A stretch of 60,982 bases of DNA from [Flexibacter] sp. ATCC 35208 (GCF_001975825.1 NZ_MTKN01000050.1:1-60982); one strand, 5' to 3'; shown: positions 28,044 through 36,572, numbered from the stretch's first letter. Translations and numbers: made by a program. The notes: generated by a model from the letters alone, not told the origin.

Positions 28044-28096
28044 ATACCGCATCTTTCATAAGAAAAACTCCCCCGGATTCTGGCAGCGAAAACCAT
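28044..28096 (+). repeat. island boundary direct repeat, right
   Basis: This copy of the 53-bp repeat starts 11 bases after the coiled-coil stop and is followed within one base by the right 13-bp flank repeat (28098-28110). A 28-codon frame (28033-28119) crosses it; I do not treat that as a gene. Confidence 0.8.
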
Positions 28097-28251
28097 CAAT
28101 GATTAAATTGTACACATAAAAGTTTGAAAAGTATCCGCATTTCACATCCTGAATAATTATGGAAATACCAGTAAAATAAGGCATTTGCCGATCTTCTGTT
28201 TTACCATTCTATACTACCTCCTTTTCTATAAATTAGTCCCCTTAACTGGTA

Positions 28252-29568
28252 ATGACAATGAAATCTCTTTCAGCATGGTCCCGGCGGGAGTTCCTAACCG
28301 CCATATCCGGGACAGGGGCAGCCATGATGCTAAACCCTTTATCATCATGGGCTATCGGTGACATAGATCCTCGTGTAGCAGCTATCGTAGCAGCTACTTA
28401 CGGAATTGACACACATAATCACGTAGACGTTCCTTTGATCAAAGAAGATATTCCTGGCCCCGATATTGACCTGGCAGGAGAAATGAAACGCTCTGGTTTA
28501 TCGGCTATCTGCATGACCTTTGCGGTTGACTACAAGAAATTAGATCCTAACGGAGAAGCGTATGATCGCTTTCTGAATGGCCTGACAGCTATGGATGCTG
28601 AACTGGCTAAGAACAAGATGAAACGGGCCCTGAACATGGAGGACCTGCGCAAAGCGAAGAAGAAAAAACAGCCGATTGTGATTCAGTCTGTTGAAGGCGC
28701 ACACTGGCTGGAAGGAAAGGTGGAAAGAGTGGAAGTAGGTTATAAACGCGGATTACGTCATCTTACTTTATTACACGACAGCGATGCATCTGTACCTTTG
28801 GGTGATGTGTATACAAATGAACCTGCGTTTGGTGGGCTGACTAAGTTTGGTGCAGATGTGATCAGGGAATGTAACAGGTTAGGTATACTGGTAGACCTCG
28901 CGCATTGCGATGGGAACACGGTGGCTATGGCATTGAAGGTGGCTACACAACCGGTGTTTATATCTCATACAGGGTTGAATACACAGTTGGGAAATAATCC
29001 CGGGATGGCGAAGATGATGTACAAAAGGCTCATCAGCAAGGAGAATGCGAAGGTAGTGGCAGATGCAGGTGGCGTGATTGGCGTGTGGACGCATCTGGCG
29101 GATACGCCGTTGGAGTATGTACAGAATATCAGGGCATTGGTGGATATTGTAGGAGTGGATCATGTGTGTATCGGTACGGATACGAAGATGACGCCTCCGT
29201 ATCACAAGCCCGGTGCTCAATCTGGATTTGGCGGAGGACCAGGTGGTGAGCACAAAGGAGGTCCTGATGGCGATCATAAAGGTGGACCAGATAGCGAGCA
29301 CAAAGGCGACCCCGATGGAGATCATAAAAGCGGACCAGATAGCGAGCACAAAGTTGGCCCCGATGGTGATCAAAACAAACCTAAAGATAATGGCCCGCAA
29401 AAACCACGTGTTGGCGAACGCACCAATCTTGCATGGGCTGATCAAAATGTAGGCTTCTATTACGCAGTGGTGGATGCAATGCTCAAAACAGGTTTTAATG
29501 AAGAAGAAATAGGTAAAATAGGTGGTGGTAATTTCTGCCGTGTATTTGATGCTGCTACAAAAAAATAA
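28252..29568 (+). CDS. M19 family membrane dipeptidase with internal octapeptide array
   Basis: This 438-aa protein has a Tat-like signal (SRREFLTAISG, residues 10-20) and M19 renal-dipeptidase motifs: DTHNHVD at 53-59 in the place of the usual HxD metal site, QSVEGAHWLEG (bridging Glu), VDLAHCDGNT, VFISHTGLN and CIGTDT. It should hydrolyse dipeptides in the periplasm using two zinc ions. The first ligand pair reads His-Asn-His rather than His-x-Asp, which is unusual. A 48-residue run of GPDGDHKG-type octapeptides near residues 328-375 interrupts the C-terminal part. Confidence 0.85.
   Translation: MTMKSLSAWSRREFLTAISGTGAAMMLNPLSSWAIGDIDPRVAAIVAATYGIDTHNHVDVPLIKEDIPGPDIDLAGEMKRSGLSAICMTFAVDYKKLDPNGEAYDRFLNGLTAMDAELAKNKMKRALNMEDLRKAKKKKQPIVIQSVEGAHWLEGKVERVEVGYKRGLRHLTLLHDSDASVPLGDVYTNEPAFGGLTKFGADVIRECNRLGILVDLAHCDGNTVAMALKVATQPVFISHTGLNTQLGNNPGMAKMMYKRLISKENAKVVADAGGVIGVWTHLADTPLEYVQNIRALVDIVGVDHVCIGTDTKMTPPYHKPGAQSGFGGGPGGEHKGGPDGDHKGGPDSEHKGDPDGDHKSGPDSEHKVGPDGDQNKPKDNGPQKPRVGERTNLAWADQNVGFYYAVVDAMLKTGFNEEEIGKIGGGNFCRVFDAATKK
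29233..29376 (+). repeat. six 24-bp coding repeats in the dipeptidase gene
   Basis: Six consecutive 24-bp units encode variants of GGPDGDHK. Alternate units read DGDHK and DSEHK, so the array probably grew by duplicating a 48-bp pair. The product is hydrophilic, Gly/His/Asp-rich and likely disordered; a metal-binding loop is possible. Confidence 0.85.
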
Positions 29569-29609
29569 TGGTATTACCCCTGAAAAATGGGGTAATATTT
29601 CTTTTCAAA

Positions 29610-29990
29610 TTGAGAGGTTTCTTTCAACAAGCATTCCTACCAAACCGGTAATTCTTTCAAGTCTGTATTCCTACCAAACCAAAGTTCCTTCAAACGAAAA
29701 TCCCTACCAAACCAATAATTCATTCAAACCAATATCCCCCCTACCGAAAGTTCCTCCAAACCATCATTCCCCCAAACCAATAATTCCCTCCAACCAGTAT
29801 CCCCCCTTACGAAAGTTCCTTCAAACGATCATTCCCCCAACCACTAATTCCTTCTAACCAGTATCCCCCTTAAGAAAATTCCTCCAAACCATCATTCCCC
29901 CAAACCAATAATTCCCTCCAACCAATATCCCCCCTACCGAAAGTTCCTTCAAACCATCATTCACCTCAACCACTAATTCCTTCCTATTTT
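29610..29990. repeat. C-rich, G-poor tandem array with ~65-bp period
   Basis: The core motif AAACCATCATTC recurs at 29758, 29823 (one change), 29886 and 29951, giving periods of 65, 63 and 65 bp. AAAGTTCC-type motifs recur in step back to about 29680. Each unit splits into three ~21-bp submotifs (ATTCC..CAAACCA). The plus strand is almost free of G. The array lies between the dipeptidase stop and the cobalamin riboswitch. A frame through part of it would give a Pro/Asn-rich peptide, but I see no evidence it is translated. Confidence 0.75.
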
Positions 29991-30002
29991 AAATCAAATC
30001 CC

Positions 30003-30010
30003 TATCTTCG
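30003..30010 (+). promoter_or_regulatory. possible -7 box before riboswitch
   Basis: TATCTTCG is one base from TAnnTTTG and stands about 45 bases before the riboswitch core, a sensible promoter position. No clear -33 element is seen. Confidence 0.3.
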
Positions 30011-30048
30011 CCCCGTTTTTAAGTTCTTTTCTTTTCCCCACCTAAAAA

Positions 30049-30203
30049 AGGTTCTGTTTAACAGCAGATTAATAGGGAATCGTGTGAAAATCACGAACTG
30101 TCCCGCAACTGTAAGTAACAATCACAGTTGCTGCCACCAATGTCCACTGATCGATATGATCGGGAAGGACGGCAGCAATGTTACAAGTCAGGAGACCTGC
30201 CTT
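30049..30203 (+). promoter_or_regulatory. cobalamin (B12) riboswitch
   Basis: The leader shows the ordered cobalamin-element motifs: AATAGGGAATCGTGTGAAAATC, then AACTGTCCCGCAACTGTAAG (core), GCCACCAATGTCCACTG, GGGAAGGACGGCAGC, and the B12 box AAGTCAGGAGACCTGCC at 30185-30201. It sits 170 bases upstream of the TonB receptor gene. It should lower expression of the receptor and the following gene when adenosyl- or another cobalamin is plentiful. Confidence 0.95.
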
Positions 30204-30373
30204 TTTTACGCTGGCAATGCTTTCGTGGACTGAAGCAACGTCAAGGTTTGGAGTTTTAGATCCGGAGTGTATTCACTTACGGACCATCGTGTGCTTACAC
30301 CACACCTCCATCCCTTCCCCACCAAAGCATGGTAAAGTCAAGGAGAATTATTATTTCTTCATCAACTCTATCA

Positions 30374-32470
30374 ATGCAAACATCTACCATCGCCTTCGCC
30401 GGTATTCTGCTGTCATGTACACTGTCCGTCGCCACCATTCAGGCACAATCTGTTTCTGACAGTACTGTCAAACAATTATCTGAAGTCACCATCAATCATG
30501 CCCAACGTTCCAGCATCAACAAGATCAATGTCCCTCTCCGGGATCTGCCATTGACCACGACTGCTGTCTCTTTCAAAACCATCGAACAAAGAGGTACTGA
30601 CGACCTGGGCGAAGCCATGAAAAACGTGACCGGGGTACGTGCAAACAACACCTACGGCGGTTTCCAGCACTTCACCATCCGTGGTTTTAACAACTTTGTA
30701 TTGCTGATAGACGGTGTCAGAGATGAACGTCACAACATCAGCACCAGTGCGCCCAGCACCAATCTCGCAAATATTGAAAGGATCGAAGTGCTGAAAGGCC
30801 CTGCCTCTGTACTCTTCGGCCACTCTGCATTAGGCGGTATTATCAACCTGGTGCGCAAACGCCCTACTACGGAGCAAAAAGCAGACTTCTCCGCCTCCTA
30901 TGGCAGCTTTAATACCCGCAGAATGCGCGTAGGTGCCGGTGGTGCGCTGAGCAAAAACCTCTTATACCGCGTTGATGCAGGATTATCTGCTACGGATGGT
31001 TATCGCAATGCCCCTGTGAATACCAACAATGCATACCTCGCATTGGAATACACACCTACTGCACACGATAACTTCTACCTCACCGTTGGCGCCAACAAAG
31101 ATCATTACGCTACTGACGCCGGTATCCCTATGCTGACAGGTAGCAAACCAGCTCCCGGTATGAACGTAAATACCCGCTACAACGATCCGGCCGATTTTCT
31201 AAAGAACACCACCACCAGCTATCAGCTGCGCTATACTCACCAGTTCAGCGATGCATTGGTGCTCTCGGATCAACTCTCCTATTCCGATGATAATATCGAC
31301 TATTTATCTACTGAAGAACTGACCTTCAATGAGACTCTCGACTCACTGACACGTACTTCTCCACTGTATTTCAATCACCTGACCAGGCCTTTGCAAAATC
31401 AGCTGGAGCTGACTTACAACACGCATACCGGTCAGGTTGAACATAGAATTCTCGCAGGCTACTCTTACAGTAATTTAGATCGCAAAACGTATAGTGCCAA
31501 CATATATGGAGATGGTCTGTACGCCACTGTTGCTGTACAGGATCCTATCTTAAACCAGGGCTACATCAACTATACGCCTTATCAATACAAGGCTTCAGAA
31601 GAAACTGTTCATGGGCTGTATGTCCAGGAGTGGATAAAACTTTCCGACAAACTGAAAGGTCTTGTTGGCTTACGCTACGATATCTTCCGGGGTACATATT
31701 TCACCAACAAGGTAGATAAAAACAGGAATGTAACAGAGAGAGGTGCGGAGACAAAGATCCCTACCACTGCGCTCACTTACCGTGCAGGTCTGGTGTACCA
31801 GCCATTGAAAGCATGGTCTGTCTACGGCTCCTACTCTACTTATTTCAAGCCAAGCAGAAGGATTGCCAACAATGGCGAAACCTTCGAACCGGAAGACGGT
31901 TACCAGGGTGAAGTAGGTACCCGTTATGACATTACACGTAACTGGTCTGTGAATGGTTCCCTTTACTATATGAGAAAGAACAACCAGGTAGAAAGCATTG
32001 CCGGTGGTGGTTACAAACGTGTAGGTGCTGCTGAATCAAAAGGATACGAAATTGAATTGCAGGGTAGTCCGCTGGCAGGACTGGACGTGAATGCCGGCTA
32101 TACCTTTACTCTTGCCAAATACCTTCCTTATGCTGACAAGTCACTGACCAATAGTGTAGCTGGCAATATCGTAGCACTGGCACCTAAACATATGGCGAAT
32201 CTGTGGGCGAACTATCAGCTGAAAGGCTGGAGCGTTGGTGCAGGTGCCAACTATATGAGCGATACCTATACCAATAGTGCCAACACCTATGTATTACATG
32301 CTTACACCACCATCGATGCCGCACTGGGTTACCAGTTTGGCAAGGTAGGACTGCGTCTGAATGTAAACAATCTGGCGAATGAGAAATACTTTGCCAACGC
32401 CATTTATTCCAACCAGTTTTATCCGGGTGCTACGCGCAATTATTTGCTGACACTGAAGTACGCTTTATAA
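30374..32470 (+). CDS. TonB-dependent outer-membrane receptor under B12 control
   Basis: From the Met at 30374 the protein is 698 aa with a clear signal peptide ending TIQAQS; the ATG at 30329 would add a poor N-extension. It has a plug domain (SFKTIEQRGTDDLGEAMKNVTGVRANN, RIEVLKGPASVLFG) and a 22-strand barrel ending in YLLTLKYAL with terminal hydrophobics. The sequence resembles siderophore-type receptors, but the cobalamin riboswitch upstream points to corrinoid (or cobalt-chelate) uptake. It is followed after one base by the PepSY gene, so they form an operon. Confidence 0.9.
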   Translation: MQTSTIAFAGILLSCTLSVATIQAQSVSDSTVKQLSEVTINHAQRSSINKINVPLRDLPLTTTAVSFKTIEQRGTDDLGEAMKNVTGVRANNTYGGFQHFTIRGFNNFVLLIDGVRDERHNISTSAPSTNLANIERIEVLKGPASVLFGHSALGGIINLVRKRPTTEQKADFSASYGSFNTRRMRVGAGGALSKNLLYRVDAGLSATDGYRNAPVNTNNAYLALEYTPTAHDNFYLTVGANKDHYATDAGIPMLTGSKPAPGMNVNTRYNDPADFLKNTTTSYQLRYTHQFSDALVLSDQLSYSDDNIDYLSTEELTFNETLDSLTRTSPLYFNHLTRPLQNQLELTYNTHTGQVEHRILAGYSYSNLDRKTYSANIYGDGLYATVAVQDPILNQGYINYTPYQYKASEETVHGLYVQEWIKLSDKLKGLVGLRYDIFRGTYFTNKVDKNRNVTERGAETKIPTTALTYRAGLVYQPLKAWSVYGSYSTYFKPSRRIANNGETFEPEDGYQGEVGTRYDITRNWSVNGSLYYMRKNNQVESIAGGGYKRVGAAESKGYEIELQGSPLAGLDVNAGYTFTLAKYLPYADKSLTNSVAGNIVALAPKHMANLWANYQLKGWSVGAGANYMSDTYTNSANTYVLHAYTTIDAALGYQFGKVGLRLNVNNLANEKYFANAIYSNQFYPGATRNYLLTLKYAL

Positions 32471-32471
32471 G

Positions 32472-33815
32472 ATGAAGTTCAAAGCAATATTGCTCATACA
32501 CCGGTACCTGGGGTTTGCGCTGAGTGGAATGTTTGTCGTTTGGTTTTTATCCGGGATGATGATGATGTATGTTACTTATCCGACGATGAAATATGAACAG
32601 CGCTTACAACGTTTGCCGGTGCTTAAATTGGAGCAATGTCATATTATTCCGCCTCAGATCAAAAATGCAAAACGTGTAAGACTGGGCATGCTGCTGGACA
32701 GACCTGTTTACAGGATCGACCAGCAGGTGATCTATGCTGATAATGGCGATACCCTACCGGGAGTAGATACGGCATTAGCCAGCCTGATCGCCACTGCCTT
32801 TGCGCATAGCAAACCGGCATCTGTAGAGGTCTTACATGAAATAGATCAGTGGATGGCAGCGCATCGTTCGCAGGGCTATCTGCCTGATGTATATAAATTT
32901 AAAATGGATGATGCTGCCGGCAATTATGTATATGTATCTATGCATACCGCCGAAGTGGTACAGATGGTGAATGCCAGACAAAGACTAATGGCATGGCTGG
33001 GACCTATTCCTCACTGGATCTATCCGACTCTACTGATCAGGAACAGGCCACTATGGAGTCAGGTGGTGATATGGGTATCATTGATGGGCACCATTATGTG
33101 TCTGGCAGGCATTATCATGGGTTTTGTGAGGTATAAAAGGAAGCGGGGTATGCAATTCAGTCCTTATAAAAAGGTATGGTTTAAGTATCATCATTATACT
33201 GGATTTATCTTTGGGTTGTTTGTATTTACATGGGTATTGAGTGGGTTGTTTTCAATGAGTCCGCTGCCTTTGGGAAAGAACACAAAACCAAAGACTACTA
33301 TCCAGGATAATTTTGTTGTATTGCCCCGAAAATTTTCGGATGTAAAAGAAATCCAGCTCATAGAGGTGGAAGGAAAACCTTATTACCTTGGCTGGAAAGA
33401 TGGCCAGCATACACAGCTGCTGGATGCTGGCAAAACGGATAGCAGACCATTTGAACGATTCGATAGCAGTATCTTTCATATAAAAGGTAAGAAGGAAATA
33501 CTGACTACTTACGATGACTATTACTATTCACGTAAATATGAAAAGCGACTCCCTGTTTTAAGGGTCAAAGATGGTGAGATTTGGTCTTATATAGACCTCA
33601 GCAACGGCCAGCTGGTGCTGCAACAGGATAATGGCGCAAGGGTGGAGCGGTGGTTGTATCATGGTTTACACAGTCTTGATTTTAGTTTTTTGGTTTATAA
33701 AAGACCATTGTGGGATGTAGTCGTGTGGATATTAATGCTGGGTGGAACAATGGTCAGTGTGACAGGGGCGGTATTGACATGGAAATGGTTAAAAAGGAAA
33801 GCAGGGGTTAGATGA
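32472..33815 (+). CDS. PepSY-domain membrane protein, B12-regulated operon
   Basis: This 447-aa protein has four predicted membrane segments: FALSGMFVVWFLSGMMMMY near 15, one near 185-210, FIFGLFVFTWVLSGLF near 240-258, and VVVWILMLGGTMVSVTG near the end. Two PepSY-like periplasmic regions lie between them. His residues (IHRYLGF, WIYPTLLIRN, YHHYTGF) could bind haem, as in the PiuB/FoxB-type reductases paired with siderophore receptors. Here the partner receptor is under a cobalamin riboswitch, so it may reduce or decyanate imported corrinoid. This is inferred from context only. Confidence 0.85.
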   Translation: MKFKAILLIHRYLGFALSGMFVVWFLSGMMMMYVTYPTMKYEQRLQRLPVLKLEQCHIIPPQIKNAKRVRLGMLLDRPVYRIDQQVIYADNGDTLPGVDTALASLIATAFAHSKPASVEVLHEIDQWMAAHRSQGYLPDVYKFKMDDAAGNYVYVSMHTAEVVQMVNARQRLMAWLGPIPHWIYPTLLIRNRPLWSQVVIWVSLMGTIMCLAGIIMGFVRYKRKRGMQFSPYKKVWFKYHHYTGFIFGLFVFTWVLSGLFSMSPLPLGKNTKPKTTIQDNFVVLPRKFSDVKEIQLIEVEGKPYYLGWKDGQHTQLLDAGKTDSRPFERFDSSIFHIKGKKEILTTYDDYYYSRKYEKRLPVLRVKDGEIWSYIDLSNGQLVLQQDNGARVERWLYHGLHSLDFSFLVYKRPLWDVVVWILMLGGTMVSVTGAVLTWKWLKRKAGVR

Positions 33816-33828
33816 TCCCTGCTTTTTT
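33798..33828 (+). terminator. rho-independent terminator after PepSY gene
   Basis: A stem of AAAGCAGGG and CCCTGCTTT around a 10-base loop overlaps the last codons and is followed by TTTT. It ends the B12-regulated operon. Confidence 0.75.
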
Positions 33829-33966
33829 AATATGTCTGACTGACTATTTCATTAATATTTCCAATTGGCGAGTTCATGGTATGTTCAATTGACCACTCCA
33901 TTGTATGTCTACCCGATCACTTCACGGTATGCCCAATTGACCACTCCATTTCCTCTACGGGTGAGA

Positions 33967-34689
33967 TTACGGAAGTGTCAAAAGTAACACCATCTCTGTA
34001 GTAATATTTCCACCAGTCGTATCTATTATTCTATATCCACATACACTTTGATCAATCTCTACATCAGCCGTTTCTTTTCCTATCTGGTAAGAGGCGGCTA
34101 GTGTTGTATATTGGTAAATATTATCTTCTTCAGTTTCGTCTATCATATGGTAGTGGCCACAGAAAATTGTTATTTTTTTAGGCGCCCCTTTTAGTAAATC
34201 CTTCAATTCATCCCGACCTTTCAGCGCAGCACCTAATCCTTCTATGGGCGTATTGATCGCTAACACAGGATGGTGTAAAAAAAGAACTATTTCTTTGTCT
34301 GTATTTAACATTTCTTTTAACCAACTCAAACGCTCCACATCAATTTTATTATCAGAAGTATCTAAGATAATATACCTGACAGCTGCATCCTCTTTGATAT
34401 AATTTGCAGGCTCAGGATAATATTGACTCACTGCTGCAAAGGTATCATGGTTGCCCAATACCATCCACAATGAAAATCCTCTCTGCGCAATTACATCAAA
34501 GAACCATTTATTCATTTCAAGGGACCCGATATCCCCTCCAAATACAATCTCTTTAATTCCTCTTTCTGCTACATCATCTAAAATCATCTTAAAGTTCTTT
34601 GTATGCGCCGTAGGATTATTGATATAACTGATGCCATTCCCTGTCTGCAATTCCTGTCCTAAATGACTATCTGTGATATATGCTTTCAT
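33967..34689 (-). CDS. calcineurin-like metallophosphoesterase
   Basis: This 240-aa cytosolic protein has the metallophosphoesterase signature set: DSHLG near residue 7, GGDIGS near 52, GNHDTF near 80, LHHPV near 137 and CGHYH near 176, together forming the dimetal site. The family includes 3',5'-cAMP phosphodiesterases (CpdA) and other phosphoesterases. The length fits, but the substrate is undetermined. A MITE-like element sits immediately upstream of its start. Confidence 0.9.
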   Translation of the reverse strand: MKAYITDSHLGQELQTGNGISYINNPTAHTKNFKMILDDVAERGIKEIVFGGDIGSLEMNKWFFDVIAQRGFSLWMVLGNHDTFAAVSQYYPEPANYIKEDAAVRYIILDTSDNKIDVERLSWLKEMLNTDKEIVLFLHHPVLAINTPIEGLGAALKGRDELKDLLKGAPKKITIFCGHYHMIDETEEDNIYQYTTLAASYQIGKETADVEIDQSVCGYRIIDTTGGNITTEMVLLLTLP

Positions 34690-34709
34690 AGTTTAAAGGT
34701 ATAAAAAAA

Positions 34710-34818
34710 GAGGGTGTATTATAAATAAATGAAACTCCTGAGAAACGCATAAAATAGAATCTGGCTCCAACAGGTATCCGAATTAAAGAAGGGTGTATCT
34801 AACTTTTGATACCCCCTC
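34710..34818 (+). repeat. MITE-like element, copy A (109 bp)
   Basis: Its ends are GAGGGTGTATTA and, inverted, GAGGGGGTATCA. It matches the inverted copy at 54120-54230 with four substitutions and a 2-base indel. The right part folds into a hairpin (GGGTGTATC/GATACCCCC). The last bases contribute to the stop codon of the doxX gene (34817-34819), so the hairpin may act as that gene's terminator. Confidence 0.85.
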
Positions 34819-35179
34819 ATCTTTTACGAAACATGAGGTACGTGACCCCGACCATTATAAATGCGATGACGGCATCCACAGTAGCAGCCGCCCCCAACAC
34901 AGCTAATTTAGATCCGAAGGCGAAAATGATATCGAAAAACATACCTGCAAAAACCCATTCTTTCAACCTGTTCAACTTATTGGGAATGAGGAGCACCGCA
35001 ATACCAGATAATTTTGCTACACCCGGTATATAAATAAAATGTGGTGGATAGCCCAGTTGTAAGGTGATATTCCATACCAGCGGATTGTTTGTGAGTTCAC
35101 AAATACCACTGGTGCCAAACCATAATGATGTGAGGGCGATGCCTGTCCAATAGATGGCGTTTACTACTTTATGATTCAT
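34817..35179 (-). CDS. DoxX family membrane protein
   Basis: This 120-aa protein has four hydrophobic helices and the pattern of small DoxX-like proteins (IYWTGIALTSLWFGTSGICELTNNP, LGYPPHFIYIPGVAKLSGIAVLL). It is an inner-membrane protein, possibly redox-linked; the role in this family is poorly known. Its C-terminus (MFRKR) ends inside the MITE-like element. Confidence 0.85.
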   Translation of the reverse strand: MNHKVVNAIYWTGIALTSLWFGTSGICELTNNPLVWNITLQLGYPPHFIYIPGVAKLSGIAVLLIPNKLNRLKEWVFAGMFFDIIFAFGSKLAVLGAAATVDAVIAFIMVGVTYLMFRKR

Positions 35180-35307
35180 GTCGTTATTGTTTTATGATCA
35201 AAAGGTGGGCAAAGAGTGACGGAAGGAAAGGATCATTCCCCTGGGTTAGACAAAATGAAGGGAGAACCGGGCATTTTCATTTCATAAAAATTAAGTAAAA
35301 TTGTGCC

Positions 35308-35598
35308 ATGGAACTAAATTTAGAATATAACAAAGCCATACGGCTGCTGGATGAGGGCCGGGAAGAAGAAGCCCTGCAACTGCTGGAAAAAGTACTGCTG
35401 AACAGTATGCAAAATGATGATCAGGTACATGTGGTCAGGAGCAGTGTGGTATTGGGTGAATATTTCTTCAATATAGGTGATGAGGAAGCTGCCGGCAAGA
35501 ACCTGGAACGTGCGATAGAAGCGATCCTGACAGATGAGGAGGCGGAAGAATTGGATTGGGAGTTGAACCAGGCGAGGGAATTACTGAATAATCTGTAA
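35308..35598 (+). CDS. small TPR-like protein
   Basis: This 96-aa helical protein has about two tetratricopeptide-like helix pairs (YNKAIRLLDEGREEEALQLLEKVL; SVVLGEYFFNIGDEEAAGKNLERAIEAI). It probably mediates a protein contact. It stands alone, convergent with the SDR gene across a strong terminator. Confidence 0.7.
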   Translation: MELNLEYNKAIRLLDEGREEEALQLLEKVLLNSMQNDDQVHVVRSSVVLGEYFFNIGDEEAAGKNLERAIEAILTDEEAEELDWELNQARELLNNL

Positions 35599-35620
35599 AT
35601 AAATTATTTATGAAAAAGGC

Positions 35621-35708
35621 AATTCACCGATAGGGATGAAATCATTTTCAGAAAAACATTCATGAAGACGGAATTTCACCAACGGAGATGAAAATCATTT
35701 TCAGAAAA
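35621..35708. repeat. two imperfect ~36-bp direct repeats, 51-bp spacing
   Basis: AATTCACCGATAGGGATGAA with ATCATTTTCAGAAAA (35621-35655) and a near copy at 35672-35708 lie between the TPR-like gene and the terminator. Function unknown. Confidence 0.6.
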
Positions 35709-35709
35709 T

Positions 35710-35745
35710 AAAGAGCAAGGGGTTGAATGTCCTTGCTCTTTATTA
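35710..35745. terminator. bidirectional terminator
   Basis: Perfect 11-bp stem AAAGAGCAAGG/CCTTGCTCTTT (35710-35720, 35731-35741) between two convergent genes, with T-runs on both strands. Confidence 0.85.
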
Positions 35746-35819
35746 ATTATTGCATACCTAATTATTACAAACCAAATTGTTGCAAACCAAATTAATGCAT
35801 CTCAAATTATTGCAACCCA
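35745..35819. repeat. five 15-bp tandem repeats entering the SDR 3' end
   Basis: Five consecutive 15-bp units (AATTATTGCATACCT, AATTATTACAAACCA, AATTGTTGCAAACCA, AATTAATGCATCTCA, AATTATTGCAACCCA) run without gaps from the terminator into the last codons of the SDR gene, whose stop (35807-35809) is inside the fifth unit. Confidence 0.85.
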
Positions 35820-36550
35820 CCTGAAGCTTTAACTCTATCTCCCGTAATCCACCTGGCCGCATCAGAAACAAGGAATGTCACAATACCAGCAATATCTTCC
35901 GGTTGCCCTAATCGTCCTAACGGCGTAGACCTGATCATAAATTGTTCTGCATCGGTACCCAGCATACCCTGGGATTTTACGCCTTCTGTTACCGTGGGCC
36001 CTGCAGCAATGGTATTCACCCTGATATTACGAGGGCCGAGTTCTCTGGACAGGGCAACAGACAATGCATCCAGTGCCGCTTTTGATGCGGCATAAATACT
36101 GGTGGTGGGCATCGGATTTTCACTGGCAGAAGAACTGATATTTACGATATTCCCCCCTGTTGCAGGAAAGTATTTCAATACTTCCTGTATAGTCAACACA
36201 GGTCCCAATACGTTAATGTCAAACTGTTCTCTATAGAAATCTGTGGTTACTGATTCAATGGGCGCAAATTTGTAAATACCGGCATTGTTAATGAGAATAT
36301 CGACCTTCCCAAAAGCACGCTGTGTTGCTTCAAACAACCTTTTCACATCAGCAGGTTTGCTCACATCTGCCTGAATAGCCAGGGCCGAAGTACCTATTTC
36401 CCTCACTACTTTTTCAGCATCCGCAGCGCTGTTTGCATAATTCACGACAACTGTTGCGCCGGCTGCTGCTAATCCTTTCGCGATGGCTGCGCCAATACCT
36501 TTGGATGCACCCGTTACCACGGCTACTTTTCCTTTCAATGATAATTCCAT
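35807..36550 (-). CDS. SDR family oxidoreductase (FabG-like)
   Basis: This 247-aa classical SDR has VTGASKGIGAAIA (TGxxxGxG at 14-20), NNAG (near 88-91), ISSSASEN with the catalytic Ser, YAASKAALDAL with Tyr-Lys, and PLGRLGQPEDIAGIVTFLVSD near the end. Resemblance to 3-oxoacyl-ACP reductases is general; the substrate is unknown. It is divergent from an HxlR regulator that probably controls it. Confidence 0.92.
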   Translation of the reverse strand: MELSLKGKVAVVTGASKGIGAAIAKGLAAAGATVVVNYANSAADAEKVVREIGTSALAIQADVSKPADVKRLFEATQRAFGKVDILINNAGIYKFAPIESVTTDFYREQFDINVLGPVLTIQEVLKYFPATGGNIVNISSSASENPMPTTSIYAASKAALDALSVALSRELGPRNIRVNTIAAGPTVTEGVKSQGMLGTDAEQFMIRSTPLGRLGQPEDIAGIVTFLVSDAARWITGDRVKASGGLQ

Positions 36551-36572
36551 TTGTACTACGTTTTTATGCAGA

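Larger units (their letters stand above)
19668..28096 (+). mobile_element. defence island bounded by 53-bp direct repeats
   Basis: The segment from 19668-19720 to 28044-28096 is bordered by 53-bp direct repeats with three mismatches. Inside are fragments of a mobilizable-element protein, an XRE regulator, a truncated hsdM, and the ptuA-like, HNH, RecQ-like and coiled-coil genes. No integrase or transposase remains, so it is no longer self-mobile. The repeats themselves translate (HLSEEELPRILAAKTI) as a piece of a mobile-element protein. They may therefore be remnants of a duplicated mobile gene rather than a classic att site. Confidence 0.7.

Noticed and set aside
28033..28119. 28-codon ORF after the coiled-coil gene
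   Set aside because: It spans the island boundary repeat, and the left copy of that repeat does not keep the same frame or length; best explained by repeat sequence.
29522..29857. 111-aa Pro/Asn-rich ORF in the C-rich array
   Set aside because: It overlaps the dipeptidase end in another frame, and its content follows from the repeat composition. No start signal was seen.
29610..29990. CRISPR-like array
   Set aside because: Repeats are degenerate and directly adjoining, with no unique spacers of constant length, and no cas genes are near.
35745..35819. CRISPR or iteron origin
   Set aside because: 15-bp units have no spacers; no replication initiator gene is nearby.
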